Shown: positions 21,501-34,045, numbered from the stretch's first letter. The stretch: DNA of 64,000 nucleotides from Verticillium longisporum (GCA_019188255.1 JAETXT010000002.1:3472001-3536000); one strand, 5' to 3'. Notes: generated by a model from the sequence alone, not told the origin. Translations and numbers: made by a program.

Positions 21501-22157
21501 ACGGTAAAGGAAAACCTGGTCTAGTGCAGGAATTCTGGCAAGGTCATGCCATTGATAAACGACTCGTGCCGATTGATCCTACCCTCGACCGTGGTGTTCG
21601 AAACGTTGGTGAAAGGCACGCCGTAACCATGGATCGTGGCCTGGGCTTTGTCTGTGAACTGAACGAATATCTGGCAGAGCTTTGAAGCTGTCGAGCCTGG
21701 GAAGCGAGCTAGGTCCTCAGACATCGAAGGCTGGACAGTATAGGTGAAGTGACCGCGAGGGAACTTGATATCGATGACGTGCCTATTGGTCGGCACAACG
21801 GCACCGCTCCTTTTGTTCATGTCGACTGCAGAGCAGAGAGAAGGTTAAACGATGGTTCTTGACAGCTTAGTGGACGGATGGAGCTTACCACGTTGACAAA
21901 TGCCAAAGCCGCTTTGCTCGTTGAGATCTGTGCTCAAGGGGAAACCGAGCTGAATTCCAATGAAGGAGTCAAAGTTTGACGATCTCCTGACGATAAACCG
22001 TGCAGAGCACAAGTCCTGGCCCTCAAGCGCTGAAATGCCGTTGATGATGATGGGCTTGCTCGGGTCATTGTCGATGAAGGCGCAGTCCTTTGAGGCGTGA
22101 GTGTAGCTGACCTTGACAGAGTTGGCCTGGGGGGGCGCCAGTCGATGATTGAGACAT
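18589..22157 (-). pseudogene. Superfamily 1 (Upf1/Dna2-like) helicase, decayed
   Basis: Large P-loop helicase gene. Exons 22157-21889, 21825-21345, 21271-20984, 20936-20339, 20286-18589. Motifs in order: GPGFGKTTA (Walker A, formed across the last splice), APTNVAVDN (Ia), AIDEAASM (Walker B), GDDKQLHP (III), TIDGFQGQEGDIVL (V) and LLTRQRSGLVIFGD (VI, usual TRAR replaced by TRQR). Three lesions: a run of seven C at 22129-22135 (G on the plus strand) shifts frame after the likely start MSQSSTGAP; TAG at 21523-21521; TAG at 20749-20747. Frame and phase otherwise agree across all exons, so decay is recent or the stops are read differently. Such helicases occur in fungi as lineage-expanded genes of unknown role. 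Confidence 0.8.
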
Positions 22158-22999
22158 GGCGAATGTTTGCGAGGTTCCAACACCACTTTCCACTAATCAA
22201 TCTGTTTAACGGACCGAATCGTCAGATCTGATCCCGATAAACTTTCAATCGGCGAACCGATGAAAAAGAACCACGACCTGACGGAGGTGATACCTATCAG
22301 GATCAGAAATTTCGATAACAGTACCGATGACTCGCATCTCAGACTAAACTACCGGAATGAAGAAGAACAATAGACTGGACCACGCCGGATCTAGTGAGAA
22401 ACACAGTGAACGGAGGGATCTGAGGTCTTCGCAGAATGCAGGAATTGCGACTCTCATAAAATGCCTGGGCGTGTGTTCCTGAAGAAGAGAAGGGGAAGAA
22501 GAGAAGGAGAAGAAGAGGGGAAGGAACTGTAAGCTTTTGTAACAGGCGAAGTTAAGGAAGGCGCAGAAATCAACCAGCAGACAGCGACCCAGTCAAGCCA
22601 ACAGCCTGGGTCGCATAGACCTGGTAGCACACGGCTCAAAATCGATAGATGGGTAGTCAAAATGGAACCGACTCTATTTGGCAGCCACGATTCCTGCTAC
22701 CAGGGAACATGAACAGACAAATTGATTATGATGCCAGATTTCTATACCTCTTCCAGCATTGACGGGGCAGATGAGTCAGATTTACTTTTATAGGTGACAT
22801 GATGTTGCAACGGCTCCGGAAAGCAGCGATGATCAACAACTGTACCATTAGCGAATCATGCGAAGAATGTTTCACAACATCACAGGTGGCCTCGGCTGAG
22901 TTGTATGCTTTGCGAAGAGGCTGGCAGAAGATGTGTTTGAATGTGTGCTTGTCGTTAGGGAACGATGCTGCTGCCTAGCATGCAGATACCTTGACATTC
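22158..22999. other. Intergenic, upstream of the helicase
   Basis: No supported gene. A purine-rich stretch (GAAGAG/GGAAG repeats) lies at 22478-22528. Confidence 0.4.
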
Positions 23000-23120
23000 G
23001 TTCCATGATGTATGGACGTTCAATGGCTGTCAATGGAGTCACCGCTGCTGAGTGTAGAGGATGAAGCCAGACATACGCTTGAACAAGTGGCAGAAAGAGA
23101 TCACGATCGCATGAATGAAC
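23000..23120 (-). repeat. Right copy of the 121-base inverted repeat
   Basis: Inverted partner of 18395-18515; same length. The conserved blocks are separated by short variable segments, which differ by small insertions (for example AGCC present only in the left copy). Confidence 0.75.
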
Positions 23121-23575
23121 CTTGTCGTCCATGTTCGTGTCAGGGTTGGAATTTTTTGTATAACTCATTTGCAAGCACCATCAACACAGCAATCAGTGAA
23201 TTTCCTTCTTCAGGACCATATATCAGTCCGAATGAAAGGAGAATCAAGTATCAAATCATCATAGGCTTTTCAGCAGGTCAATGTTTGATGGTATCCAACT
23301 CAGGCTTCTTCCTATGACTGGGCTCAACATAGTAGAAGACATATCATTTCAACAAGAGACATCGTTGCATTGCACCGAGGATCCCAGGATGTGTTCCACT
23401 TGTTTATGAGTAGTATATGGAGAATTGAATTAAACAGCCCTTGCACAGCGAAGGCTTGGGTCACCAGAAGAATCTCTCACTCTCCACGTAGATATGTATT
23501 GTGTTCAGCTTGACGAAAGCTACGCCCGAGTGCCGGAAGCACGACACGACGAAGTGGAAGACAGCGACAAGCCGC
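23121..23575. other. Intergenic spacer
   Basis: AT-richer stretch between the right repeat and the pectate lyase stop; no gene seen. Confidence 0.4.
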
Positions 23576-24476
23576 TTAGCAAGCCTTGACGGTGGTGTAC
23601 TTGCAAGAGGCAGAAGGGCCGGAGCGGATCTCCTTGGGCTCCTTGCCGGGGGTGGTGCCGTTGAACTCGGTGCAGACCTTCTTGACGCTGGTGGAGCACG
23701 TGTTGGTGATGGTGGCGACGTCACCCTTGTTGCTGTTGATGCCGGCGAGGAGCTTGCCGTTGTAGGCCTTGACGTTCTTGATGACGACGTTGCGGCGGCC
23801 CATCTTCTTGCAGTTACCGCACGCGCGGTACAGCTTGCCGAAGTCGACGACGGTGAAGCCGTCAATGGTCACGGTTCCGAGACCGTTGTGCTGGATAACC
23901 TTGTCAGAAGCAGACTGGGCTCCTCCACCGCGCACAATAGCGTTACCATCCCCCTTAATACTCAGCGCGTCTAAATTTTGAGAGAATTGTTAGTATCGTG
24001 AGTCTGTACGTGTGGTGTTGCGGCAGTGTGGTGTTGGGACAGTGTGGCGTTTGGGGGTGGGGGTGTGGCGTTGTGGGATTGTGGCGCAGCACTGGAGACT
24101 TACCCTCGCAGACATCCTTCCACCAAACGTTCTCGATGGTGCAGGCGCCCTTGCAGTGGACACCCTCGATCTGGTCGGCGCCGATGATGGCGTTCTTCAG
24201 GGTGGCGCCGTTCTCGAGGATGAAGACGGCATCGGCGTCACCGCCCTCCTTCTGGCCGGTGCACTTGACGCCACGGCCGTAGGTCTTGAGGCCACCGTCG
24301 AAGACACCCTTGATGGTCTGGACCTTCTTGTAGGTGACGGAGCCCTTGGAGGCGGGGATGGGGAAGGCGGCGCGGCGCTCGAGAGCACCGACGGTGTTGG
24401 GGGTGACGTTGTTGACGGCGGGGGACGCGATGGCGACGGCGGCGCCGAGGGCAGCGAGGACAGCGGAGAACTTCAT
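23576..24476 (-). CDS. Pectate lyase, polysaccharide lyase family 3
   Basis: Secreted, calcium-dependent cleavage of de-esterified pectin. Exons 24476-24104 and 23970-23576 (255 aa). Signal peptide [18 protein letters not shown]; a short propeptide ends at ALERR. The PL3 beta-helix is easy to follow: [56 protein letters not shown], then [13 protein letters not shown] and YRACGNC. Length is usual for the family. With the GH11 xylanase at the left edge it points to a plant cell-wall degrading lifestyle. Confidence 0.95.
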
Positions 24477-27400
24477 GTTGTCGGTTGGGTTTGGGTTTTT
24501 TGTTGGTTGAGTGAGTGTGGTTGGTGATTGGAAAGAATTGGACTTGAAGTGTTGGACAAGTAGAGCGAATGAATAACCACCTGGGCTAAAGAATGAATGT
24601 GAGTTGGATAGTAGCGAAAGAGTGAAAGTCAAGCGAATGAGTGTGATGAGATGGAGAGTGAGACAAGAATGATGCCATAAACGTTCCAGGGCTTCTTCTT
24701 ATACAACTAGTCCGACTGTCTACCCAAAAGCAGACCAAAGGGGGGGCCCAGCGCGAAGTGATCACGGCCGCCACCCCACTTCATCGACTCCCTGGCGAGC
24801 TGCTTCTCCAACACGAACAAACACCCATGCAGAGGGAGAGAGGTAGGGGGAGGCCAGGCTAGGAACGGCTGCGTCGGTTTACGGCAGGCCCACTACATGC
24901 AGCCAGGAAAAGCAGTATCAAGCATCAAGCATCGAGCATCATATTGGGGCAACAAGCTAAGCATCAGGTCAAGCATACGGTCAAGCATACGGTCAAGCTT
25001 CTCAGCTCCGACCCAGGACCCCCGGCCTCGTCTACGGGGCACACAATGTCTTCGCCTGTTGCGTCCGGAGCGATCGAGCAGGGGGTGGAGCTGGGCTCGG
25101 CCCCACTGCCGCGTTCAGTCGAGATTTGGTTCGGTCCCATCCGAAAGGAGGTTGTGGGAAAGTGGAAGGGCCTGCCGGGTCTGTGCAGTCAGATCAGAGA
25201 GAGCCCACCAATGCGAAGGGCCTGGGAATGAACCACAGCATGACAGAGTGACAGACAAGATGACAGGATGGAAGGTCGATGGAGTAACCGTCTCTCCTGG
25301 GATCCCTGCTTGGCACGTTGCTCGATCGGACCAGACTCTGATCTTGGTTGCGAGCTTGACCTGTGCTCTCCCGTTCGCATGACGCCCGCCTGGAACAGCC
25401 CACCTGGTCGCGGTTTGATGGAAATTGGGTGGCAAAGCTGTGCTTGTTGGTGCTGGGTCAGCTGTGCTCAAGCTTTCAGTCCTGGTTGAGCTGGGTGGCC
25501 TCAGTCCAGCATTACAACAACACCTGGCGGCCGGATCTCTCTGGAAGGAAATGAGCAAGGGAAGGGCCTTCTCAACCCAAAACAAGAACCTGGGAAGAAT
25601 GAAGACAGGGCCGAGGACGCTAGATGGGCGCCACTGCAGGTACGTTGGCCAAATGATTGGAGATGTGCCGCTAAGCTGCCTGTCGAAACACGCCAAGACC
25701 CACGTTTGGTTTGCCGATGCCAGTCTGGTGCTGCTTCGAGCTGCAGATTCTGTGACCCGGCGGCTCGACGCGGGAACCCCCCCCCCCCCAGGCACCTTCA
25801 CCAGGTGAACGCCAACAGGACAAGGTTGGAAGGAGAGTCCAGACTGTTGGTGCCGCCTTTGGCTGTTATCTCAGCCAGCTTGTCGTTCCTGGCGAGGGGG
25901 CCTGGCATCCGGGCGAAAGCTCTGCCGAAAGACCGGTGGGAAAGCAGACCGACATGGTAAAGGGGGAAGGGGGGGCGGTATCATCGGTAATTACTATCAA
26001 ACTGCGAGGTCTGTTGTCGAAGAACAGACAGAAGAAATACAACGAACCCCTTCTTGCATTCTTTCTGCTTTATTAGCGACCTGTTCGGGTTCCGGGGGAG
26101 GGGAAAATCGGAAGATTGTAGCAGGCCAGAATTCAAACTCTAGGCGAGTGCTGGGCATTGAATAAGCTTATTGGCCTTTCGGGAGCGTACCTTAAGCTTA
26201 CAGCGAGGGTTATCCTTATTTTTCAGCCACGCTTACTGAGCTGAGGTTGGCCTCTCAAACCTAAAAGTACGCTGTAATGTGCTGCTGTCTTCCGGGGTTC
26301 AATTCAGAGCATCTCCCTCCTCACCTCTTCCTCAGATCCCACCCCTGCCCTGCCCCGTGTGTCGCTGTCAAAGCACCACATCTCATCTAGATTGATACAT
26401 CCTCGATGTCATGCCCAGCAAACGTCAGACGATGGGAGAAATTTTCTTCTCCGATCTCTCGGCCGGCCAATCTGCTCATCGCTGTCGCATCGTCGGCATC
26501 GGATGCATGGGAGCCTGGGAACACGGGCACCCTGGCGACCAACGTCGATTGCACGCCCCCCCGACTACTGGCTGAGAGAGCAGGTTAGGTGAGGTCGAAT
26601 CTCACCAACGGCTGTGACGAGGGTCGCACATTAATGCCAAGCCCCACCACTCGCCACATGGACGCTTCAGTCTTGGGGAGGGCTAGCCTAGAATCGAGGC
26701 TGTGTCTTCCGATGTTACTACAGGGGCCCGGCTCGCTACGAAGCGGGCAACCCCCATTCTTTCTTGGCATTCCCCTGTCTCTTCTGAAACGCACCACAGA
26801 GGAAGAAGACCAGAGACCAGGCTTGATGACAGCCCTGTGCTGCTCATCGTGATTGTTTGCGGGGCCCGCAACGTTCGATGGTGCCGGGCAAACCGGTACC
26901 GGATGGATTCGATAATGGACCTCTCGATTCCTTCTGGGCCCGATGCAGCCAAGGCATGTCACGGAGGGAGAGGAGACGACACTATGGAAGTCGCCGTGGA
27001 GTCCTCATTCGGGGGCTCCCGACCCGGAACCTTCGTATTCATATCGGTTGACACCCTGCTCAGTCTTTCTTCTCCGCTCCATGGCCTGGCCTTCTGAGAC
27101 CCTGGACAGTTCTCAGCAATATTTTCACCTCTCGTAGCCTCCCGAGTCAGACATCGCCGTGCGCCCTTGCCATCTTCGATTTACTTTCTTAGTCAGATCT
27201 GTGTTTTGTCGGTCATTGAGCGTGATCCTGGGCATGCTGTGGACGAGGTTGCTGTGGACTCGGTAATCTCATCCTGCCAATTCATACAAATGACTAACGT
27301 GGTAGCCCCTTTCATCGCAGGGCTGTCAATACATTGACTGCAGTGAAGCCGTAGTGCGACCTAGTCTGACAGCGCTAGAACATAAGATGATGCATTTCAT

Positions 27401-27700
27401 GCGTATCCATAGCTTGCACAGACGAGAGAAGAATGTCATGCTGAGCCTACAGTGTGGCGATGTAGTGGAGTCAGTGTTGAGATGTGGTGACCCTCACTTG
27501 GGTGGCACAGCAAGTGCATGAAGCTTCACGCCGAGGGGGATGCAATCCCAAGATGAGGCCCCACGTCGGCGCCGACATGCTGCTGCAGCGAACTCAACGC
27601 CGGCCTGCATGCTGCATTTGGCAGACCTTCGATCTGGGATCATGGACGGCTGTAGCGGCCGAGTAATGCTCTCGGCCATCGACAATGATCGAGCAATGCA
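24477..27700. other. Gene-poor 3.2 kb
   Basis: No gene I can support. Contains a 12-base tandem repeat (24959-24994), a C-rich run near 25780-25790, several T-rich tracts, and one CCGG-type site at 26884-26902 (CCGGGCAAACCGGTACCGG), about 800 bases ahead of the metalloprotease. A 228-codon minus-strand frame at 25115-25801 looks spurious. Could hold a promoter-distal regulatory region or degraded repeats. Confidence 0.45.
24959..24994 (+). repeat. Three tandem 12-base units AAGCATACGGTC
   Basis: Units at 24959 (AAGCATCAGGTC, a variant), 24971 and 24983 (both AAGCATACGGTC). Preceded by looser AGCATC repeats at 24920-24940. Confidence 0.7.
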
Positions 27701-28986
27701 ATGTTTATTGCTTCGTCCTTCAGATCCCCGAGGCAGCTGGCGTTCTTCCCGTTCGCGCTGTCTGCCGCCAGCGCCATTCCTAATGGCAGACAACCCGACA
27801 GCTCGGCCTGCAAGCTACCCGCCGTGCCGGCTGCTCACTACAGCGAAGGCCATGGGGTCAAGTTTGACTGCGCGCCGAGCTTCGGCACCATGCGGGCCAA
27901 GATGATCTTTGTCGACTTCCCCGACGCAATCGACAGAGGCATTCCCCCGCCGCTAGACAGAAACGAGATCCCGGCAACGGTAGAGTGGTTCAGGAATTCC
28001 TCTTTCGGAAGTCTCAACCTGCAGATTGATTTTGACGGCTCTCGGTACTACCGCATGCCAAGGCCGTCAACGTCATATAGCTTCGAGCGTAACCTCACCG
28101 CGGAGACTCACCAGAAGTACATGGACCACGCGCTGGATGCGTGGCTCGCCTTCACAAACGTCACCGTTCCTCATGTCACGTCTACCAACGGGCCCTTGGT
28201 CGATGTCCTTTGTGCGTCCTTTGCGTACCCCTCTCTGTCGTTCTGGCTGTGCAACTGACCAAATGGCCAGACATCGTGCCCACGCGCAAGGCGAGCGCCA
28301 TTACGTTCACCACGACATCCTCCATTCCGGTCCACACCACGCGAGGCCACTATGTCGCTCGAAAGGGCGTGACCTTGGGCCATGAAGACCTCAAGCTCTG
28401 GGGCCCCAGACTGCTCAACCACGAGACCGGCCACGCCATGTGCCTGCCTGACCTCTACCCGCTGCCGGTCGGATGCACGCAAAAGTACGTCGGCAATTGG
28501 GACCTCATGGCCAACACCGGCGGCCACAGCCCCGACTTTTTCGCGTGGCACAAGTGGAAGCTCGGCTGGCTCTTGGACTCGGAGGTCGACTGCATCATCG
28601 GCACTGGGTCTACGACGCACACACTGTCGCCGGTGGAGATCATGGGCGGCGGCGCACACACCAAGGCTGTCGTCGTGCGACACAATAGCACGACGGTGTT
28701 CGTAGTGGAGGTGCGCTCCAACTTGGGAAACAACCATGGTGCGTATTCGCAAGGTGTGCTGCTCTACATGGTGGCGACGGACGTCGAGACAGGCAAGGGT
28801 CCGGTCCGTGTGCTGGATGCCAATCCCGGACTGAAAGGGGAGCGATGCGAGTCGGATTGGCTTGATGATGCACCACTGTCATTGGAGCGGGCAACCTCAT
28901 TTACGGCTGAGGAGTGGGGAGTGACTGTAAGTATTCTTGACAAGATGGAAGAGGATTACACCATTCAAGTGGATGTAGAGAGATGA
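27701..28986 (+). CDS. M6-like secreted metalloprotease
   Basis: Zinc metalloprotease related to the immune-inhibitor-A (M6) group. Exons 27701-28211 and 28271-28986 (408 aa). The N-terminus (MFIASSFRSPRQLAFFPFAL...) fits a signal peptide with cleavage near ASA. The catalytic site is HETGHAMCLPDLY (HExxH plus the downstream Asp/Tyr), followed by the M6-type VGNWDLMAN and DFFAWHKWKLGWL. Upstream, KMIFVDFPD is the usual M6 entry strand. The C-terminal ~150 residues form the beta-rich region. Several N-glycosylation sequons support secretion. The start could lie in an extra 5' exon, but no better one is visible. Confidence 0.88.
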
Positions 28987-31312
28987 GGGGTGCGTGAGAG
29001 AGACGTCGAAACCATACTCTTCTGACTCTATTTCACTCGGTTACTAAAACCTATGCGCGTGGGTGAGTAGAGCAAAGAAGTCTTCCGCAGGTGACAATCG
29101 CAGTCAATTCTTAGGTCAAGAGTAGAAGTCCATCTGGATTTTGGCCCTTCGCAGCCCTTATATACGCCCTCACGTAGCTCCCAGCACCTAGCCAGCTCCC
29201 TACTCTGTGGCTTCGCAGGTGCCTCCTGACAAGCTTTGACTGGTCTTCACTGACGTGACCTTTTAGGGTCCGTTCAAGGCATACTGCGAATGATAATTGC
29301 CTACTTGATAGTGCTTGCCAATGTAATACCTAGGAATCGTATCACATTCAGCTATTTTCCTATTCGTAGGTGAAAGCTTTTGGCCCATCTCGTGCTTGAC
29401 CCGAGAGCTTCATACACAGGTTGGGTCTGGTCGTGGGCCGCAGGTGGGGATCATCATAACGAGCTAGGTCGACAGGATGAACCTCGTACAATTGCTTAGT
29501 ACAACGTATACTCCATATTGTCCTTCATTCGGGTTCTTTGTCTGTCTCTTATTTGGCCTCCTTGATCGTAGTTTAATCGTCATAAAGCACCTCCCCAGCT
29601 TCGGCGCGAAAACATGAGTCGTTATCGCGGGGATCTATAGAGATGACGGTGCTCTTCAAAGCAAAAATGCAAGCGCCGCTCATTTTCGAGGGACATCTCG
29701 GTTGGTTGATGTATTTCGAGGGTATACCACACTCAGAGATGGAGGCGAACAAGGTGCATAGAATGTGAGCCAGAACTTTGAGCTAAAGCAGGGCGATTGG
29801 CAAACCTTGAGCAGTGCGTAAGATCCACAGCAGAGACCAAACTGCCCACCCAAGAGCGGTTCATTTGAATCCCGTCGGGCTCGCTTTCGTTCGCTTTCAT
29901 TGCAGCTGACATGTCGGGCAGAATATGCCGTGCGTGGGCGGCGGTGTAGAACAGGGCATCCGGGGTTAGAGTGGCTTGACTCACATCCTTGGGAACGCAC
30001 ACAGCCATGCTCCGCATTTCCGGAGAGAATATCAACGACAAACCCTCTCATGTATACATGTATACACACGTTGTGCGCTTTTTTTCAGTGATGCTTTAAT
30101 AGGGGGAAACTCATTCATGCGACAGAAGAGTCTGCATCAGATGCTGTGAGAAGAATCCCGCCGTCTTCATTGTTGAGCTTCAGGGCCAAGACCGAAAATG
30201 ATGTTGACGGTGCACTGTCCGATGGTAAGAAGCCCAAGCGCAGTTGGGGTCCCATTCCGTAGACCTGCTTGTTAACAAGGTTGGGCATGGTGCTAACTTC
30301 GAACGATTGCTGCCACGCAGGGATGGTCACCAAACACGTTTCTCCCGAGTTTCGAAGACTCGTCTTCTTCGTTGTGAAGAGCGAAAGCAAGCCATCTTAG
30401 TTCTCGCCGCAAGACAATGTTTCCTGTGTGATAATGATACGAAGCACGTATGGGTCTGAGTACGAATGTATGAGGTATTGCCGAGGATATCTGAAAACGA
30501 ACGCCGTCATCACGAGGCGACCGCGGCATGAGGCTTTGCAACTTCCCTCGTAGCATCAGGCATAAGCCAGCGCATCTTTAGGCTCGAAATCCCTTCCTCT
30601 TCATTAGGTAATGGCTGTCAGCAAGGAACAATTGCGCCAGCGCCAAATCATCCGACCCAGGCGAGTTTCAGCGTGTCGAGAAACGGTAAACGGACGAGTT
30701 CTAGCACCGGCTTCAAGCATCGGCGAAGGCCATCGCAGAACGAAGCGCGAGTGAGTCAAGACGCAAATGCTAACCTTCACTTTGGCGCTGTGACAAACGA
30801 CCACCATTCAAGACCAAAGAATGATGTGATTTTCGCATCACCGGCCATGTCACCAATCGATTCGCTGCTTCGGTGACCGAGCTTCCAATCGCGGGCCCGA
30901 TGTCGACCGAGACGCGACTTCGCTGGTAGAAGTCTGGATTTGGACGCGCCCCACAGGCAGTGGCCGGAATCCACGCCGCAGTTCGTGGCCGGAATCCCTC
31001 CGGCCTGGTACGAGCGCAGCGGAGCTCTGAAGAATTCCATGACTCCGGAATCGGGGACCCACACGGAAGAGGGCTCGGGTTGAAGCTAAACCCAGGCAAA
31101 CGATTTTCACGCCTTTTTGACTAATAGGATCCATATTGCCAGGCAAAAATTGCTTCACAAAGGATCATGTTTGTGTAGTTGCCCGTGAATATCCGAAGCA
31201 CGCTCGGGGGATGGCACGATGTGACCTGGTGAAAAAACATATATCACCTCCTCCAGGCCCCCCTCACCCAGGAGAGGTGGCCACAAAATTAACTGGCAAA
31301 AACAAGATAGCC
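28987..31312. other. Intergenic, no supported gene
   Basis: 2.3 kb. Short frames on both strands (up to 129 codons at 29680-30069) lack domains and splice partners. Nothing else seen. Confidence 0.45.
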
Positions 31313-32802
31313 ATGGCGACGCAGACCTCCACGACCACAGCTTACCAGCTGGAACAGCTCCCCAAAGGCCCGGCAGATCGTGCCGGCGGTACAACCCTGC
31401 GCCAGGCTCGTTCGGCGCACCATGAAGTCGACCCCTCCGACTCCGATCTCGACCCCGTGCTTGAAGCCTCTCGCATCGCCGACAGCACGGTACCGGATGG
31501 CGGGTACGGCTGGGTCGTCATATCGGCATGTGCCATTGTTGGCTGGTGGTTCTCCGGCGTCAACTACAGCTGGGGTGTCATGCAAGGCGCCCTTGTCGAG
31601 CGTGGCGTCGGGTCCGCCTCGGTGCTCTCCTTCTGCGGCGCTTTGTCACCAGCTCTGATGGCATCCCTGGCCATCATCAATGCGCGCGTTGTTCGCTCGC
31701 TTGGAACCCGCAAGCTGGCTCTCATGGGTATCTTCTTAGTCGGCATGACGCAGATCGGCGCCAGCATCGTGCGCATAGCACCGTGGGCTTGTTCTTCCTG
31801 CCCGGTGCCCTGCTTGGACTGGGCATGAGCTTTTGTTTCATGGCCGTGACTGTGACGCCTGCGCAATACTTCTCGAGGAAGCGAGGGCTGGCCAACGGAA
31901 TCGTGTACGCTGGCGGCGGCTTCGGGGCAGCCGTGCTGAGCATCGCAACCAACGCCATGATTGAACGATATGGTGTTGAGTGGGCGTTCCGAATCATTGG
32001 CATTGTATGCTTCTCGACGGGATTCCCGGCGGCCTACATGATCAAGGAGCGCATTCCCATTCAGACCTCTGGCTTCATTGACTGGTGAGTTGAGCATTAG
32101 GATAGATGTGGACGAGCCACGGGAAGCTGAATCGAAGCAGGAAGCTTTTCCGACAGGGCAGCTTTAACATCATTTTCGTTGCTGGCGCGATTGGTGTCTT
32201 CCCGCTCCTCGTCCCGCCTTTCTTTATCCCGTTGCATGCACGCTCGATGGGATTGAGCACGAGCACCGGAGCAGCTTTGCTGGCCGGCTATAACTTTTCG
32301 TCAGCAATTGGTCGAATTATCAGCGGTCACTTGTGTGACATTCTTGGTCCCTTGAATACGCTATTCGCCTTCCTCGCCATCAACTCCCTGACCATGATTG
32401 CGCTCTGGCCAGCCTCGACGACGCTTGCTCCGTTGGCCGTATTTGCCGTTATGAATGGTCTGACAAACGGCGGGTTTTTTGCGTCAATGCCAACGTGCAT
32501 TGGCAACATCTTCGGTTCGGCCCGTGTGTCGACTGCCATGGGCATGATCGTCACGGGGTGGGTCGGAGGCTATCTTTTCGTAAGTCCTTGACGAACGGGG
32601 CCAGTACAATTGAATGCTAATCGTGCGTTCTCAGGGCTCTCCCATTGCAGGGTACCTGCTCGACGCGTATGGCGGCGCAGATGAGGGCTTGAAGGCGTAC
32701 CGCCCTGCCATGTTCTATGCCGGATCAGTGTCGTTGGTGGCCACAAGTCTGATTTTGTTGATGCGGCTGCGTATCAACAAGAAGCCGTGGGCCAAGGTGT
32801 GA
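31313..32802 (+). CDS. MFS monocarboxylate-type transporter (one frame break)
   Basis: Twelve-helix transporter of the fungal MCT group. Exons 31313-32084, 32141-32579, 32635-32802 (about 459 aa once frame is kept). A disordered cytoplasmic N-terminus of about 60 residues leads to PDGGYGWVV, the MCT entry motif. Later landmarks: GLSTSTGAALLAGYNFSSA, GPLNTLFAF, NGLTNGGFFASMPT, GSARVSTAMGMIVTGWVGGY and APIAGYLLDAYGG-like GSPIAGYLLDAYGG. The reading frame breaks at about 31770-31778 (CGTGCGCATAGC); one more C there would give VRHSTVGLFF and join the two halves. I regard it as a functional gene with a likely assembly error. Substrate unknown. Confidence 0.85.
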
Positions 32803-34045
32803 GCGGTAAGGGTATTGCAGCTATTAGACTGATAATGCAGGAGGTTGAACCGCTCCTAGGCTTCAAAGACGCCCAGCGTCAATGTCAGAGGAAGATTGCC
32901 AACCTCAGCCCAAGCAAGGGCTCGTTGCACGCCACCGGGGGAGCCGCGTGGTTGATGCTCTACCGGGCTCCATGCGTGGCCTGAAGGGGTGACCGCTGAT
33001 CGATCGATAAGCGAATCGAAAGCTGGCTGGGATCTAATCACATGTCGAGGATCGAAACGATGAAGGAGCGGTGGTCAATGACAGCTTTGACCCGCCTGCA
33101 CACGCGAGAGAGCTGAATTATGAGGTATAGACGATTAGACTAGAAGGGGATAAAAAAAGCAAAACACTGCAATTTCTTATTCACCAGCGTTTTCTTTTGC
33201 TTTTGTTGACGAGCTGAGCCCTCGGTTGACACTAAACGCGCCAGTCTCGTGGCACGGACAGCCACGTGGACGTTCGCCGCGTGGAAAAAGCAACGCGTCT
33301 GTTGCTAGTTGTGGCTCGTTCGGATTGTTCAAGGAACAGGTCGATCATGGTTTGTAAGCAATTGAGAATCGTGAGTCGTTGCCATCAGAGGAGTGAAGCT
33401 GGCCAACCAACGTGGTTGCAACAGAAATCCAATAACTCGGGCCGAGCCGATTGTACCTGATCTAAGCCAGGATCGATCGATGGGGAGGGGAAACGCAGCG
33501 GATAATATCATTTAATAAGGCATTAAAGTGGGTGATGGAGGGCATGCCAGAGTTGCTCGTATGGTTCAGGACGTGGGTGCAGTGATGGAAGAAGTATGGC
33601 CAAGGCTTCCAGAGCCAACGATGGCAGGAGGCGATCGCTCAGGCCCCGGTTAGTGTGATATGTCCACAAGACGCACCATTCCGATAACGGCATAGACACA
33701 CCTACTCATCAGCCCATGGACATATAACGTCGCCACGTGGGGGATGGGCCTGCTCCCTGAAACGCCCCGCGAACCCCGCTCAAGCCCCAATGGGCCAATG
33801 AATGGCGCCGACTTAGCAACTGGCAAGGCCAACCGGCGCAGGCCAAGCGGCCCCCGGCCTGGAGCTGCCCCAAGCTGCAACCCTCCCAAGAACGATAGCT
33901 CAAGCCCAGTCGTACGATTCCGACTTCTAGGCCCTGGCTTGTCCTGTCCTATCCAGTCCACGCACAGCTGAAAGGCCACCGTCGGCTGTTGGCTCCTCTG
34001 CATCGTCCTCCACTTCTTGCCGACAGGAGCGTCGAAACCGCGACA
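32803..34045. other. Intergenic, no supported gene
   Basis: 1.2 kb between the MFS gene and the HHE protein. A 202-codon minus-strand frame at 33650-34258 overlaps the start of the next gene and has no domain. Confidence 0.45.

Noticed and set aside
24012..24527. 171-codon plus frame rich in Gly/Val/Asp
   Set aside because: Antisense shadow of the pectate lyase.
25115..25801. 228-codon minus-strand open frame
   Set aside because: Overlaps several plus frames, has biased composition and no domain or introns; likely spurious.
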